Source: Actinomycetota bacterium
GTDB lineage: Bacteria > Actinomycetota > Acidimicrobiia > Acidimicrobiales > Ilumatobacteraceae
Direction of reading: 5' to 3'
Length of the DNA stretch: 49,798 bases
Assembly (NCBI GenBank): GCA_005778215.1
Contig: SXKB01000091.1
Coordinates: 1-49,798, forward strand
The notes under the pieces are model-generated. The model had not been told where the DNA came from and made no database searches. It saw nothing but the letters and a program-made list of their open reading frames with translations. Shown here piece by piece: positions 8,232-17,862 of the stretch (position 1 is the stretch's first letter; the number at the start of each line of letters is the position of its first letter). Both the position numbers and the translations under genes were made by a program.

Positions 8232-8900
8232 TCACGGGGCGAGGCGGCGGCGGAGCTCCACGAACACCTCGTGTCCGGTGACGCCTTCGAGCTCCTCGGC
8301 CAGCGACTCGATGACCGGGCGGTCGCCGCAGTAGGCCTCGCCACCGTCGTCGTGCGACGTGCAGCACCACGCCATCGTGTCGCCCTCGTCGCCCCAGTCG
8401 GCGCGGCTCCACCGCCGCACCGTGGCGTGCTCGACACCGTCGGGCTGCATCGCCCAGTCGACACGGATGGGCAGCTGCCAGCACACCGACGGCTTCCAAT
8501 CGAGCGGTGACTCGCCGAAGTCGACCGCTGCCAGGTGCAGCGCGCACCCCTCGCCTCCCTCGAAGCCGGGACGGTTCAGGAAGATGCACGCACCGTCGAC
8601 CACCTTGGTGTTGGTGCGCGTCGCATCGTTGAACACGTCGTCGGCGTCGACCCGGTCGCGGAACTGCCAACGGTGCGCCGGCACCGTGGCTGCGAGCGCC
8701 GACACGTTCATCGCCTCGTCGAGATCGGTGAGCTCGGCACCCACCGAACAGCACCCCTGCTGGAGATGCTCGGCAGGCGCGTCGAGGATGCCCTTGCACC
8801 CGCGGCCCCAGATGCACGTCCAGTTCGAGCGCAGGAACTCGGGCTCGAACCGCCACAACGTGTCGTCGTGGAGGACCTCGATGTACTCGGCCTCGCTCAT
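8232..8900 (-). CDS. Cysteine-rich protein, YkgJ/DUF3109-like metal-cluster protein
   Basis: A 222-residue protein with about a dozen cysteines: [61 protein letters not shown]. The spacing resembles YkgJ-type cysteine-cluster proteins, thought to bind zinc or an iron-sulfur cluster; this family call is tentative. Its start overlaps the stop of the superoxide dismutase gene by four bases, so the two form a coupled pair, possibly joined in metal or oxidative-stress handling. The ORF-track frame extends to 9731 only because it reads through sod on another frame. Confidence 0.75.
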   Translation of the reverse strand: MSEAEYIEVLHDDTLWRFEPEFLRSNWTCIWGRGCKGILDAPAEHLQQGCCSVGAELTDLDEAMNVSALAATVPAHRWQFRDRVDADDVFNDATRTNTKVVDGACIFLNRPGFEGGEGCALHLAAVDFGESPLDWKPSVCWQLPIRVDWAMQPDGVEHATVRRWSRADWGDEGDTMAWCCTSHDDGGEAYCGDRPVIESLAEELEGVTGHEVFVELRRRLAP

Positions 8901-9511
8901 ACGGTGGGCGGCACCTCGCGCGCCGCCTCGAACCGCCGCGCGACGTCCTGCCAGTTGGCGATGTTCCAGAACGCCTTCACGAAGTCGGCCTTCACGTTCT
9001 TGTACTGCAGGAAGTAGGCGTGCTCCCAGGAGTCGATCACCAGCAGCGGCACCGAGCCCGCGCCCACGTTGCCCTGATGGTCGTGGATCTGCTCGATGAC
9101 GAGACGCTGCGCGACGGGCTCCCACGCCAACGCACCCCAACCGATGCCCTGCACGTTCACCGTGGCCGCGGTGAGCTGTGCCTGCATGCGATCGAAGCCG
9201 CCGAAGTGCTCGTCGATGGCCGCCGCCAGTTCGCCGTCGGGACGACCACCGCCGTCGGGGCTCATGTTGGTCCAGAAGATGCTGTGCAGCACGTGGCCAC
9301 TCACGTGGAAGGCGTAGCTGCGCGACAGCATGTTGATGGCGCTGTGATCGCCGGCCTCCCGAGCAGCGGCCATGGCCTCGAGCGTGTCGTTCGCGCCCTT
9401 CACGTAGGCGGCGTGGTGCTTGTCGTGGTGCAGCGCCACGATCTCGCCGCTGTAGTGCGGTTCGAGCGCTCCAGGCGAGTAGGGGAGTTCGGGCAGGGTG
9501 TAGAGCGACAT
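8897..9511 (-). CDS. sod: Superoxide dismutase, Fe/Mn family
   Basis: A 204-residue enzyme dismutating superoxide. The four metal ligands are recognisable: His in [11 protein letters not shown], His in [15 protein letters not shown], Asp and His in [18 protein letters not shown]. The C-terminal AFWNIANW segment is typical. Whether Fe or Mn is used cannot be decided by eye. The ATG at 9511 is preceded by GGAG seven bases upstream and gives [18 protein letters not shown], so the longer ORF-track start (9538) is not needed. It is coupled to the cysteine-rich gene downstream and diverges from mycothione reductase, which groups oxidative-stress functions. Confidence 0.96.
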   Translation of the reverse strand: MSLYTLPELPYSPGALEPHYSGEIVALHHDKHHAAYVKGANDTLEAMAAAREAGDHSAINMLSRSYAFHVSGHVLHSIFWTNMSPDGGGRPDGELAAAIDEHFGGFDRMQAQLTAATVNVQGIGWGALAWEPVAQRLVIEQIHDHQGNVGAGSVPLLVIDSWEHAYFLQYKNVKADFVKAFWNIANWQDVARRFEAAREVPPTV

Positions 9512-9582
9512 GACAACTCCTTCCGAGAAGGACCTCACCGTACCCCTGTGCGCTCGGGCTCGCCATCTGGCACCCTGTGCAC

Positions 9583-10980
9583 GTGACCACCGAACAGTAC
9601 GACCTCATCATCATCGGGTCGGGTTCCGGCAACTCGATCATCGGACCCGAGCACGACGACTGGCGCGTCGCCATGGTCGAGCGCGGCGTGTTCGGCGGCA
9701 CCTGTCTGAACCGCGGCTGCATCCCCACCAAGATGTTCGTGTTCCCGGCCGACCTCGCCGAGCACGCCCGCCACGGCGAGCGCTACGGCATCCGCACTTC
9801 GTTCGACGGCACCGACTGGCCCGCCATCGTGCAGCGCGTGTTCGGCCGCATCGACCCGATCGCCGAAGGCGGGCGCGACTACCGCCACAGCTTGCCCAAC
9901 GTCGACGTGTACGAGCACTCGGCCCACTTCGTCGGCGACCGCGAACTCGAGGTGGGTGGCCAACGCATCCGCGGCAATCAGGTGGTCATCGCCGCCGGCG
10001 CGCGGTCGTACGTGCCCGATGTGCCGGGCCTCGACGACGTGCCGTTCCACACCAGTGACAGCATCATGCGGCTGCCGAAGCTGCCCGAGCACCTCGTCAT
10101 CATGGGCGGCGGCTTCATCGCCTGCGAGATGGCGCACGTGTTCGGCTCGCTCGGCGCTGCCGTCACCATCATCAACCGCAGCCACGGTCTGCTCCAGGCC
10201 GCCGACGCCGACATCTCGGCGCGACTCACCCGCGAACTCGGCGACCGGTTCGACCTCGCACTGGGCGCACACATCGACCGTGTGCGCCGCACCGCCGACG
10301 GCGTGGCCGTCGACCTCACGTGCGACGGCGGTCCGCGCACCGTGGAGGGCGACGTGCTGCTCGTGGCCACCGGTCGCATCGCGAACAGCGATCAACTCCG
10401 CGTCGCCGCGGGTGGCATCGAGGTCGACGAGTTCGGCAACGTGAAGGTCGACGCGTACGGTCGCACCACCGCCCCCGGTGTGTGGGCGCTCGGCGACGTG
10501 AACGGCCGGCATCAGCTGAAGCACATGGCCAACGGCGAGGCGAAGGTGGTGCGCCACAACCTCAGCCACCCCGACGCGCTGCGCATGTACGACCAGCGCC
10601 CTGCCCCGTCGGCCGTGTTCACCAGCCCGCAGGTGGGCACGTGTGGCCTCACCGAGGCGCAGGCCGCAGCCAGCGGCGAGCCGTACTGCGCCATCATCCA
10701 CGACTACGCCGGTGCTGCGTACGGCTGGGCGATGGAGGACACCCAGGGGTTCTGCAAGCTCATCGGCGACCCGCGCACGCGCACGGTCACCGGCGCGCAC
10801 GTCATCGGGTACCAGGCCAGCATCCTCGTGCAGTTGCTGGTGCAGGGCATGCATCTCGGCAACACGGCCGACGAGATGGCCGGCCAGGTGTGGATCCACC
10901 CTGCGCTCAGCGAAGTGGTCGAAGTGGCGCTGCTGAAGCTCATCGAGGCGTTCGACGAGCACGACGCCGCCGGCGAGTAG
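9583..10980 (+). CDS. mtr: Mycothione reductase (FAD-dependent disulfide reductase)
   Basis: A 465-residue flavoprotein of the pyridine nucleotide-disulfide oxidoreductase family that reduces mycothione (oxidised mycothiol) with NADPH. The FAD-binding [12 protein letters not shown] start, the redox-active [15 protein letters not shown] (Cys41 and Cys46), the NAD(P) motif [20 protein letters not shown], the GVWALGDV box and the C-terminal [12 protein letters not shown] with the catalytic His are all present. GSGSGNSII and GCIPTKMFV distinguish mycothione reductase from lipoamide dehydrogenase. An in-frame GTG six bases upstream (9577) is an equally possible start. The gene supports mycothiol use and thus actinobacterial identity. 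Confidence 0.93.
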   Translation: MTTEQYDLIIIGSGSGNSIIGPEHDDWRVAMVERGVFGGTCLNRGCIPTKMFVFPADLAEHARHGERYGIRTSFDGTDWPAIVQRVFGRIDPIAEGGRDYRHSLPNVDVYEHSAHFVGDRELEVGGQRIRGNQVVIAAGARSYVPDVPGLDDVPFHTSDSIMRLPKLPEHLVIMGGGFIACEMAHVFGSLGAAVTIINRSHGLLQAADADISARLTRELGDRFDLALGAHIDRVRRTADGVAVDLTCDGGPRTVEGDVLLVATGRIANSDQLRVAAGGIEVDEFGNVKVDAYGRTTAPGVWALGDVNGRHQLKHMANGEAKVVRHNLSHPDALRMYDQRPAPSAVFTSPQVGTCGLTEAQAAASGEPYCAIIHDYAGAAYGWAMEDTQGFCKLIGDPRTRTVTGAHVIGYQASILVQLLVQGMHLGNTADEMAGQVWIHPALSEVVEVALLKLIEAFDEHDAAGE

Positions 10981-11080
10981 CCCGCACACGTTCTTACCCG
11001 CTTCTCACGAAGCCGCGGAGTGTGCCTTACCTCGGGGTCGCATCATGTTCCTCGCCACCCCATTCGAAAGGCATTTCCCG

Positions 11081-11833
11081 ATGAACAAGAAACTGACCGC
11101 CATCGGCCTCAGCGCAGGGCTCCTCGCCGGTGCCGGCGCGGGCTTCCTCCTCGAGATGTCGGGCTCGGCCGGTGCCGCGTCCAACGGCGCCACGGTCGTC
11201 ACGGTGGCCACCACCGACGACACCACGGCCACGAGCGACACCACCGCATCGACCGCCGACGCCGACAAGGCCGCCGACCACGCCGCACGTCTGCAGGCAG
11301 TGCTGCAGCCGCTGGTCGACGACGGCACGCTCACCCAGGCCCAGGCCGACAAGGTGATCGCGGCACTCGAGGCCGCCGGCCCGATGGGCGGCGGTCACGG
11401 TGGTCCCGGCATGGGCCGTGGCGCACACCTCGACGCCGCCGCTGCGGCGATCGGCATCACCACCGACGAACTGCGGACGGCGCTCCAGAGCGGCCAGACC
11501 CTCGCGGAGATCGCCGTGGCCAACGGCACCACCGCCCAGGCCGTCATCGACGCCCTCGTGGCCGAGATGCAGGCGCACCTCGACGAAGAGGTGGCTGCCG
11601 GTGAGCACACCCAGGACGAGGCCGATGCCCGCATCGCCGAAGCCACCACCCGCATCACCGACATGGTGAACAACGGTGCCCCCGCCGGTGGTCCCGGCAT
11701 GGGCGGCGGCCACGGTGGTCGCGGTCACCACGGTCACGACGGCGACGGCGACGACGCCGGCGACGACACCGGCACCAGCGGCGGCACCATCGACGGTGGC
11801 CCGCAGGACACCCAGACGTCGACCGACGCCTGA
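11081..11833 (+). CDS. Exported Gly/His-rich protein with helical repeats
   Basis: A 250-residue protein with a signal sequence (MNKKLTAIGLSAGLLAGAGAGFLL...GAAS). Next comes a Thr-rich linker, then two helical units separated by Gly/His tracts: LQAVLQPLVDDGTLTQAQADKVIAAL and a longer AIGITTDELRTALQSGQTLAEIA...AGEHTQDEADARIAEA. The tail is GGHGGRGHHGHDGDGDDAGDD, rich in His and Asp and possibly metal-binding. Similar helical units occur in DUF2680-like exported proteins. The ATG at 11081 has GAAAGG nine bases upstream and gives the signal peptide, so the ORF-track start (11045) is too early. It lies upstream of a two-component pair and may be its output or sensor accessory; that is inference. 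Confidence 0.8.
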   Translation: MNKKLTAIGLSAGLLAGAGAGFLLEMSGSAGAASNGATVVTVATTDDTTATSDTTASTADADKAADHAARLQAVLQPLVDDGTLTQAQADKVIAALEAAGPMGGGHGGPGMGRGAHLDAAAAAIGITTDELRTALQSGQTLAEIAVANGTTAQAVIDALVAEMQAHLDEEVAAGEHTQDEADARIAEATTRITDMVNNGAPAGGPGMGGGHGGRGHHGHDGDGDDAGDDTGTSGGTIDGGPQDTQTSTDA

Positions 11834-11842
11834 TCCCTCTAC

Positions 11843-11887
11843 GATCGGCCGGGAGCCTTCCCCCTCCCTTCCGGCTCCCGGCCGATC
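11843..11887 (+). terminator. 15-bp perfect hairpin, probable terminator or attenuator
   Basis: GATCGGCCGGGAGCC (11843-11857) and GGCTCCCGGCCGATC (11873-11887) are exact reverse complements around a 15-base pyrimidine loop (TTCCCCCTCCCTTCC). It sits ten bases after the stop of the exported Gly/His protein and 28 bases before the response regulator ATG. There is no T-run after it, as is common for actinobacterial terminators. It may separate the exported-protein transcript from the regulator genes or reduce read-through. Confidence 0.8.
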
Positions 11888-11915
11888 CGAACCCTCCCGA
11901 CAAGGCGCACACGAC

Positions 11916-12605
11916 ATGAGCGGACGCATTCTCATCGCCGACGACGACCGGGCCATCCGTGAGTCGCTCGGCCGGGCGCTCTCCCTCGAGGGCTACGAGG
12001 TGGTGCAGGCCACCGACGGGGCCGTGGCGCTGCAGCTCATCCAGGAACGCCAGCCCGACGTGGCGGTGCTCGACGTGATGATGCCCAACCTCGACGGCCT
12101 CACGGTGTGTCGTGTGTTGCGTGCCGAACGCAATCGCATCCCGGTGCTGATGCTCACCGCTCGCACCGAGACCCCCGATCGGGTGGCGGGCCTCGACGCC
12201 GGCGCCGACGACGATCTGCCGAAGCCCTTCGACCTCGACGAGTTGCTGGCCCGGCTGCGCGCACTGCTGCGTCGTGCACGTCCCGACGACATCGCGAACG
12301 GGGCCGAGCCCGTGCAGATCGCCGACCTCCGACTCGACCCCACCAGCCGTCGCGTGTGGCGCGGCGAGCGCGAGGTGGAGTTGTCGAAGACCGAGTTCGA
12401 CCTGCTCGAACTGCTGGTGCGCAACCAGGGCATCGTGCTCGAGCACAGCACCATCTACGACCGCATCTGGGGCTACGACTTCGGCCCCGACTCGAAGAAC
12501 CTCGCGGTGTACATCTCGTATCTGCGTCGCAAGCTCGAAGGTCCGGGCGACAGCAAGCTCATCCACACGGTGCGAGGTGTGGGCTACACGGTGCGTGTGG
12601 CGTGA
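11916..12605 (+). CDS. Response regulator, OmpR/PhoB family (MprA-like)
   Basis: A 229-residue regulator. The receiver domain (1 to about 120) shows acidic-pocket residues in ADDDRAIR, phospho-acceptor Asp53 (VAVLDVMMPNLDG), Thr81 (LMLTART) and Lys103. The usual GADDYLVKPF reads GADDDLPKPF, a small deviation. The C-terminal winged helix (about 132 to 229) has ELSKTEFDLLELLV, YDRIWGYDFG and HTVRGVGYTVRVA. It overlaps the sensor kinase by four bases (GTGA). The overall similarity is closest to MprA/TcrA-type regulators of actinomycetes. Confidence 0.93.
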   Translation: MSGRILIADDDRAIRESLGRALSLEGYEVVQATDGAVALQLIQERQPDVAVLDVMMPNLDGLTVCRVLRAERNRIPVLMLTARTETPDRVAGLDAGADDDLPKPFDLDELLARLRALLRRARPDDIANGAEPVQIADLRLDPTSRRVWRGEREVELSKTEFDLLELLVRNQGIVLEHSTIYDRIWGYDFGPDSKNLAVYISYLRRKLEGPGDSKLIHTVRGVGYTVRVA

Positions 12606-13978
12606 GCCTGCGCGTCAAGATCGCACTGCTGCTGGCGGCACTCGCTGCGACGGCCACCATCGCCATCGGTGTCGCGTCGTACACCACCACCCGCCACGAA
12701 CTGAACGAGACCGTCGACCAGTCGTTGGAGGCCGCGGCCGCGATGTTCCGCGAACGCGGCGGCATCGGCGGCGGCATCGACCTCGACGGCGATGGCGACG
12801 GGATGCGACCGGGCCCCGGCGACGGGCACGGCCCGGGCCACGGCCGCCCGCGCAGCTTCGAGCAGGTACTGGTGCAGACCCTGGCGCCCGACGGCACCAT
12901 CCTGGTGTCGCCCGACTCCGGTGGGCTGCCCGTCACCGACGACGATCTCGAGGTGGCGGCGTCCACCGACCCGCTCGCCGAGGCCTCCCACGAGGTGGAG
13001 ATCGACGGCGAACCCTTCCGCGTGCTCACCGTGAAGTACGAGGACGGTGCGGTGCAACTGATGCGCTCACTGCGTGAGGGCGAGCAGGCGCTGGAACGCA
13101 TCCTCCACAGCACGGTCGTGGCCGTGCTGCTGGTCACCACGATCTCGGTGCTCGCCGGCTGGCTGATCGCCCGTCAGGTCACCCGCCGGCTGGAGGATCT
13201 CACCGCGGCCGCGGGTGAAGTGGCCAGCACCGGTCGTCTCGACGTGAAGGTGCCCGTCGACGGCAGCGACGAGACCGGTCAACTGGGCAGGGCGTTCAGC
13301 GGCATGCTCGACGCGCTGCACCGCAGCAAGCAGGAGCAGCAGCAGTTGGTGCAGGATGCCGGCCACGAACTGCGCACCCCGCTCACCAGCCTGCGCACCA
13401 ACGTGTCGGTGTTGCGTCGCCGCAACGAGAGCCTGACGCCCGAGCAGCGCGAGCAGGTGCTGGCCGATCTCGACAGCGAAACGCGCGAGCTCACCGACCT
13501 GGTGAACGAGCTGGTCGAGCTGGCCACCGATCGGCGCGACGACGAACCGGTGCAGCCGGTGCGGTTGGCCGATGTGGCCGAGCGTGCCGCGGCCCGCGCT
13601 CGCCGCCGGTTCGGTCGAGAGGTGGAGGTGGTGGCCGACGGCTCGCTGCTCGACGGACGCCCGATGGCGCTGGAGCGCGCGCTGCAGAACCTGGTCGACA
13701 ACGCCTGCAAGTTCTCCGACGAGGGTCCCATCGAGGTCACTGTCGCCGACGGTGCCGTGGTGGTGCGCGACCACGGGCCGGGTCTCGTGGAAGCCGACAT
13801 CCCACACCTCTTCGATCGCTTCTATCGATCGGTCGAGATGCGCAGCAAGCCCGGCTCCGGCCTCGGACTGTCGATCGTGCAGTCGATCGTGGAGAGCCAC
13901 GGCGGCACCGTGTTCGCCGGCAACGCCGAGGGCGGCGGTGCCGAGATCGGGTTCACCCTGCCGCTGCCCGTCGACTGA
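12602..13978 (+). CDS. Sensor histidine kinase, MprB-like
   Basis: A 458-residue membrane kinase. The first membrane helix is at about 4 to 24 and an external sensor region of ~140 residues follows; it contains a Gly/Asp/Pro-rich segment (DGDGDGMRPGPGDGHGPGHG). A second helix lies at about 169 to 190, then a HAMP linker, a HisKA box with His255 (DAGHELRTPLTSL), and the ATPase boxes NLVDNACKFS, VRDHGPGLVEADIPHLFDRFYRS and GSGLGLSIVQSIVESHGG. The GTG at 12602 overlaps the regulator stop, so the pair is coupled. The His/Gly/Asp-rich sensor loop resembles the tail of the upstream exported protein, so a shared ligand such as a divalent cation is possible but speculative. Confidence 0.93.
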   Translation: MSLRVKIALLLAALAATATIAIGVASYTTTRHELNETVDQSLEAAAAMFRERGGIGGGIDLDGDGDGMRPGPGDGHGPGHGRPRSFEQVLVQTLAPDGTILVSPDSGGLPVTDDDLEVAASTDPLAEASHEVEIDGEPFRVLTVKYEDGAVQLMRSLREGEQALERILHSTVVAVLLVTTISVLAGWLIARQVTRRLEDLTAAAGEVASTGRLDVKVPVDGSDETGQLGRAFSGMLDALHRSKQEQQQLVQDAGHELRTPLTSLRTNVSVLRRRNESLTPEQREQVLADLDSETRELTDLVNELVELATDRRDDEPVQPVRLADVAERAAARARRRFGREVEVVADGSLLDGRPMALERALQNLVDNACKFSDEGPIEVTVADGAVVVRDHGPGLVEADIPHLFDRFYRSVEMRSKPGSGLGLSIVQSIVESHGGTVFAGNAEGGGAEIGFTLPLPVD

Positions 13979-13996
13979 CGTTTGCGCGCGCATTCA

Positions 13997-14025
13997 TTGC
14001 TGACGGAGCGCTCGGGTTCTAGGGT
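13997..14025 (+). promoter_or_regulatory. Candidate promoter of the carotenoid oxygenase gene
   Basis: TTGCTG (13997-14002) and TAGGGT (14020-14025) are separated by 17 bases, a plausible housekeeping-sigma promoter. It lies 35 bases before the ATG at 14060, with a GAGGGAAA ribosome-binding site between. The evidence is motif and spacing only. Confidence 0.4.
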
Positions 14026-14059
14026 CTCCACATTCGACACGAATGGTGAGGGAAACCCG

Positions 14060-15421
14060 ATGACCGACACCGTCAACCACTACCTGCAGGGCAACTACGC
14101 ACCCGTCGCCGACGAGGTCACCGCGTTCGACCTGCCCGTCATCGGCGAACTGCCGGCCGACCTGGAAGGCCGCTACCTGCGCAACGGTCCGAACCCCATC
14201 CGTCAGCCCGACGCGGCCACGCACCACTGGTTCATGGGCGACGGCATGGTGCACGGCGTGCGTCTGCGCGGCGGCAAGGCCGAGTGGTACCGCAACCGGT
14301 ACGTCGGATCGAAGTCGCACAGCGCAGCGTTCGGGCTGCCCGACATCCCCGGCCCGAACTGGAACAACAGCCCACACGGCCCCAACACCAACGTGGGCGG
14401 ATTCGCCGGCACCACCTGGGCGATGGTGGAGGCCGGCGGTTGCCCGGTCGAACTCACCTACGAGCTCGAGACCGTGTGCCGCAACGACTTCTTCGGCACC
14501 CTGCCCGCGTCGTTCACCGCGCATCCGAAGATCGATCCCGACTCCGGCGAGATGCACGCCATGGTCTACGCCTGGGGTCACTGGTTCGATCACGTGCAGT
14601 ACGTGGTGGTGGGCACCGACGGACGCGTGCGACGCACGGTCGACATCCCGATGCAGCAGATGTCGATGCTGCACGACATGTCGCTCACCGAACGCTACGC
14701 CGTCGTGTTCGACCTGCCCTGCAACGTCGACATCGACCTCGCGATGGCCGGTCGGTTCCCGTTCCGTTGGCAGCCCGGTGGGCTGTCGCGAGTGGGACTG
14801 CTGCCGCGCGACGCCGAGGCCGATGCGATCGTGTGGATCGACGTGCCCGAGTGCTACTCGTTCCACCCGATGAACGCATACGACCAGCCCGACGGCTCGG
14901 TGGTCATCGACCTCTGCGTGTTCGACCGCATGTTCGACACCGACCTGGTGGGCCCGTTCGGCGACAACCTGCCGCGGCTCGAGCGGTGGGTGCTGAACCC
15001 GGCCACTCGTACGTCGAGCGTCACCGTCATCGATCCGCGTCCCACCGAGTTCCCACGTCACCGCGGCGCGCTCACCGCCAAGCCCTACCGCTACGGCTAC
15101 GCCGCATCGCCCAACGACGGCGCCGACTGGCCCACGCTGAAGTTCGACCTGCACACCGGCGAGCGCACCGAGCACTCGTACGGCCCCGGTCGCGGCGGCG
15201 GCGAGCCGGTGTTCGTCAGCCGCCCGAACCCCACCGCCGAGGACGACGGCTGGTTACTCACGTTCGTGCACGACGTACCGAAGGGCACCGCCGAGCTCGT
15301 GGTGCTCGACGCGCAGGACCTCGGCCGCGGTGAGGTGGCGCGGGTGTTGCTGCCGCAGCGCGTGCCCTACGGCTTCCACGGCAACTGGGTGAGCGACCGC
15401 AGCGTCCCGCCGCCGACCTGA
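14060..15421 (+). CDS. Carotenoid oxygenase family protein (carotenoid/stilbene cleavage dioxygenase-like)
   Basis: A 453-residue Fe(II) enzyme of the RPE65/CCD family, seven-bladed beta-propeller type. The four expected iron-binding histidines can be placed: His155 (TAHPKIDP), His205 (MLHDMSLTE), His269 (SFHPMNAYD) and His440 (GFHGNW). The N-terminal GRYLRNGPNPI and the HHWFMGDGMVHGV box are family signatures. Such enzymes cleave carotenoids, apocarotenoids or stilbenoids, and the substrate cannot be told here; no carotenoid-synthesis gene is adjacent. The ATG at 14060 is preceded by GTGAGGG, and the longer ORF-track start at 13982 is not supported. Confidence 0.93.
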   Translation: MTDTVNHYLQGNYAPVADEVTAFDLPVIGELPADLEGRYLRNGPNPIRQPDAATHHWFMGDGMVHGVRLRGGKAEWYRNRYVGSKSHSAAFGLPDIPGPNWNNSPHGPNTNVGGFAGTTWAMVEAGGCPVELTYELETVCRNDFFGTLPASFTAHPKIDPDSGEMHAMVYAWGHWFDHVQYVVVGTDGRVRRTVDIPMQQMSMLHDMSLTERYAVVFDLPCNVDIDLAMAGRFPFRWQPGGLSRVGLLPRDAEADAIVWIDVPECYSFHPMNAYDQPDGSVVIDLCVFDRMFDTDLVGPFGDNLPRLERWVLNPATRTSSVTVIDPRPTEFPRHRGALTAKPYRYGYAASPNDGADWPTLKFDLHTGERTEHSYGPGRGGGEPVFVSRPNPTAEDDGWLLTFVHDVPKGTAELVVLDAQDLGRGEVARVLLPQRVPYGFHGNWVSDRSVPPPT

Positions 15422-15468
15422 CCGGCCATCTGACCTGCTCCTGGCGGTCCGTCTGGCAGTCTTGACGG

Positions 15469-17862
15469 ATGACCATCGACGTGGAGGCCCTGCTGGCCTC
15501 GCTCACCCTCGACGAGAAGATCGCACTCGTGGGAGGGTTCGACAACTGGCACACACCGGCCGTCACCGGCGTGCCGCCGATGCGCTGCTCCGACGGGCCC
15601 GCCGGTGTGCGCGGCACGTCGTGGACCGGCCCGGCGTCGGCCTCGTTCCCGTGCTCGACCGCCCTCGGCGCCACCTTCGACCCCGCGCTCGTGCAGGAAG
15701 TGGGGGAGGCGCTCGGGCGCGAAGCGCGCTCGAAGCACGCCCACGTGCTGCTGGCACCGACCGTGAACCTGCACCGCACCCCCATCGGGGGCCGCAACTT
15801 CGAGTGCATGAGCGAAGACCCCGTGCTCACCACCGCCACCGCAGTGGCGTACGTGCGCGGCGTGCAGTCGCAGGGGGTGGCGTGCTGCATCAAGCACTTC
15901 GTCGCCAACGACACCGAGCACGAACGACACACCATCTCCAGCGACGTCGACGACGTGACGTTGCGCGAGTTGTACCTGGCGCCGTTCGAACACGCCGTGC
16001 GGCCCGTGGCCGAGGGCGGCGCCGACGTGAAGGCGGTGATGAGCTCCTACAACCGCATCAACGGGGTGCACGCCAGCGAACACCACGAACTGCTGCGCGG
16101 CGTGCTGCGCGACGAGTGGGGCTTCGACGGCGTGGTCATCAGCGACTGGTTCGGCACCCACAGCGCGGCCAACTCGCTGGAGGCGGGGCTCGACCTCGAG
16201 ATGCCCGGGCCTCCCCGCGAGCGGGGCGACATCCTGCGACACGAACTCGCGCAGGGCCTCACCACCGAGGCGCGGCTCGACGAGTCGGTGCGCCGTCTGC
16301 TGCGGCTGTTCGCATGGGCCGGCGTGTTCGGCGACACCGACGAGGAGACCACCGACGACTCGCCGGCCACCCGCGAGGTCATCCGCCGCGCGGCCATCGC
16401 CGGCATGGTGCTGCTGAAGAACGATCGCGACGTGCTGCCCCTGTCGCCGAGCTCCCGGATCGCGCTGCTCGGCCCGAACTCCGACCGTGGCCAGATCCAG
16501 GGCGGCGGCAGCGCGCAGGTGCGCCCCGACCGCAAGGTGATGCCACTGGGCGCACTGCAACAGCGCGGCGTGGAGTTGCGCCACGAACCCGGCTGCCGCA
16601 TCGAGAAGCGCCTGCCGCCGATGCGCGGGTCGTTCGAGGCGCGGTACACCGACCTGCACGGCAACACCGGCACGGCACTGCACGACCGACTGGTGTTCCT
16701 GTGGATGGACGCGCCGGCGCCGGGCATCGACCGCCGCTCGTTCACCGCGCACTTCGGTGGCACGTTCACCCCCGACACCGACGGCGAGTGGACCATCAGC
16801 CTCACCTCCGTGGGCCCCACCGTGTTGCGCCTCGACGGCGAGGTGATCGTCGACCTGTCGGTGCCCCAGGTCGGCGGCTCGTACTTCGGGCTGGGCAGTC
16901 CCGAGATCCGCGTCACCGTGCCCTGCGAGGCAGGTGTGTCGCGGCAGGTGGAGATCGAACTCGGCGAGGTGGAGCGCTCACAGTTGCGCGGCATGTCGGT
17001 GGGCGCCGCGCCGCCGGCGAACGACGATGCGATGACGCGCGCCGTGGCCGCTGCCGTCGACGCGCCCGTCGCGGTGGTGGTGGTGGGCACCAACGCCGAC
17101 TGGGAGACCGAGGGCGAGGACCGCACCACGCTCGCCCTGCCCGGCGAGCAGGACGAGCTGATTCGCCGGGTGGCGGCGGTGAACCCGAACACCGTCGTGG
17201 TGGTGAACGCCGGTTCGCCCGTCGCGATGCCGTGGCTCGACGACGTGGCCGCCGTGCTGCTGGTGTGGTTCCCCGGCGAGGAGTTCGGCGAGGCGCTGGC
17301 CGACGTGCTGTACGGCGTCGCCGAGCCCGGTGGCCGCCTGCCCGTCACGTTCCCCCGCCACCTGGAGGACACGCCGGCGTTCACCCACTATCCCGGCGCG
17401 CGCGACCACATGGCCTACGGCGAAGGGCTGCTGATCGGCCACCGCTGGTACGACCAGCAGGGCATCGAGCCGCTGTTCCCGTTCGGCCACGGCCTCGGCT
17501 ACACGACGTGGGACATCGAACCGGTGGCCGTGCTGGGCGACACCGAGCAGGGTGTCACGGTGGAGGTGACCGTGCGCAACACGGGTACCCGCGCCGGCAC
17601 CACCGTGGTGCAGGTGTACGTGGAGCCCCACGAACCACTGCCCGGTCGCCCGGTCCGCACGCTCCAGGGCTATGCCAAGGTCGCCCTCGACGCCGGGGCC
17701 GCCACCACGACCCGCATCGAACTGCCGCCACGGGCGTTCCAACGATGGGACCCTGCCTCGGGTGGATGGTGCACCGTGCCCGGCGTCCACACCGTGTGCG
17801 TGGGCGACTCGTCGCGTCGGCTCAGGCCGGCGGGCGAGAGTCGAGCAGCCGCGACGGCGTGA
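15469..17862 (+). CDS. Beta-glucosidase, glycoside hydrolase family 3, with PA14 domain
   Basis: A 797-residue protein with the GH3 layout. The N-terminal TIM barrel (about 1 to 310) carries CIKHFVANDTE and the nucleophile Asp in VVISDWFG (about residue 226). A second alpha/beta domain starts around 320 (GMVLLKND, LALPGEQDELI). A PA14-like beta insert lies at about 375 to 500 (FGGTFTPDTDGEWTISL), and a fibronectin-III-like tail follows (YAKVALDAGA). No signal peptide is seen, so it probably acts in the cytoplasm on imported oligosaccharides; PA14 inserts often shape the sugar site. The last 41 bases overlap the convergent peptidase gene. Confidence 0.94.
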   Translation: MTIDVEALLASLTLDEKIALVGGFDNWHTPAVTGVPPMRCSDGPAGVRGTSWTGPASASFPCSTALGATFDPALVQEVGEALGREARSKHAHVLLAPTVNLHRTPIGGRNFECMSEDPVLTTATAVAYVRGVQSQGVACCIKHFVANDTEHERHTISSDVDDVTLRELYLAPFEHAVRPVAEGGADVKAVMSSYNRINGVHASEHHELLRGVLRDEWGFDGVVISDWFGTHSAANSLEAGLDLEMPGPPRERGDILRHELAQGLTTEARLDESVRRLLRLFAWAGVFGDTDEETTDDSPATREVIRRAAIAGMVLLKNDRDVLPLSPSSRIALLGPNSDRGQIQGGGSAQVRPDRKVMPLGALQQRGVELRHEPGCRIEKRLPPMRGSFEARYTDLHGNTGTALHDRLVFLWMDAPAPGIDRRSFTAHFGGTFTPDTDGEWTISLTSVGPTVLRLDGEVIVDLSVPQVGGSYFGLGSPEIRVTVPCEAGVSRQVEIELGEVERSQLRGMSVGAAPPANDDAMTRAVAAAVDAPVAVVVVGTNADWETEGEDRTTLALPGEQDELIRRVAAVNPNTVVVVNAGSPVAMPWLDDVAAVLLVWFPGEEFGEALADVLYGVAEPGGRLPVTFPRHLEDTPAFTHYPGARDHMAYGEGLLIGHRWYDQQGIEPLFPFGHGLGYTTWDIEPVAVLGDTEQGVTVEVTVRNTGTRAGTTVVQVYVEPHEPLPGRPVRTLQGYAKVALDAGAATTTRIELPPRAFQRWDPASGGWCTVPGVHTVCVGDSSRRLRPAGESRAAATA

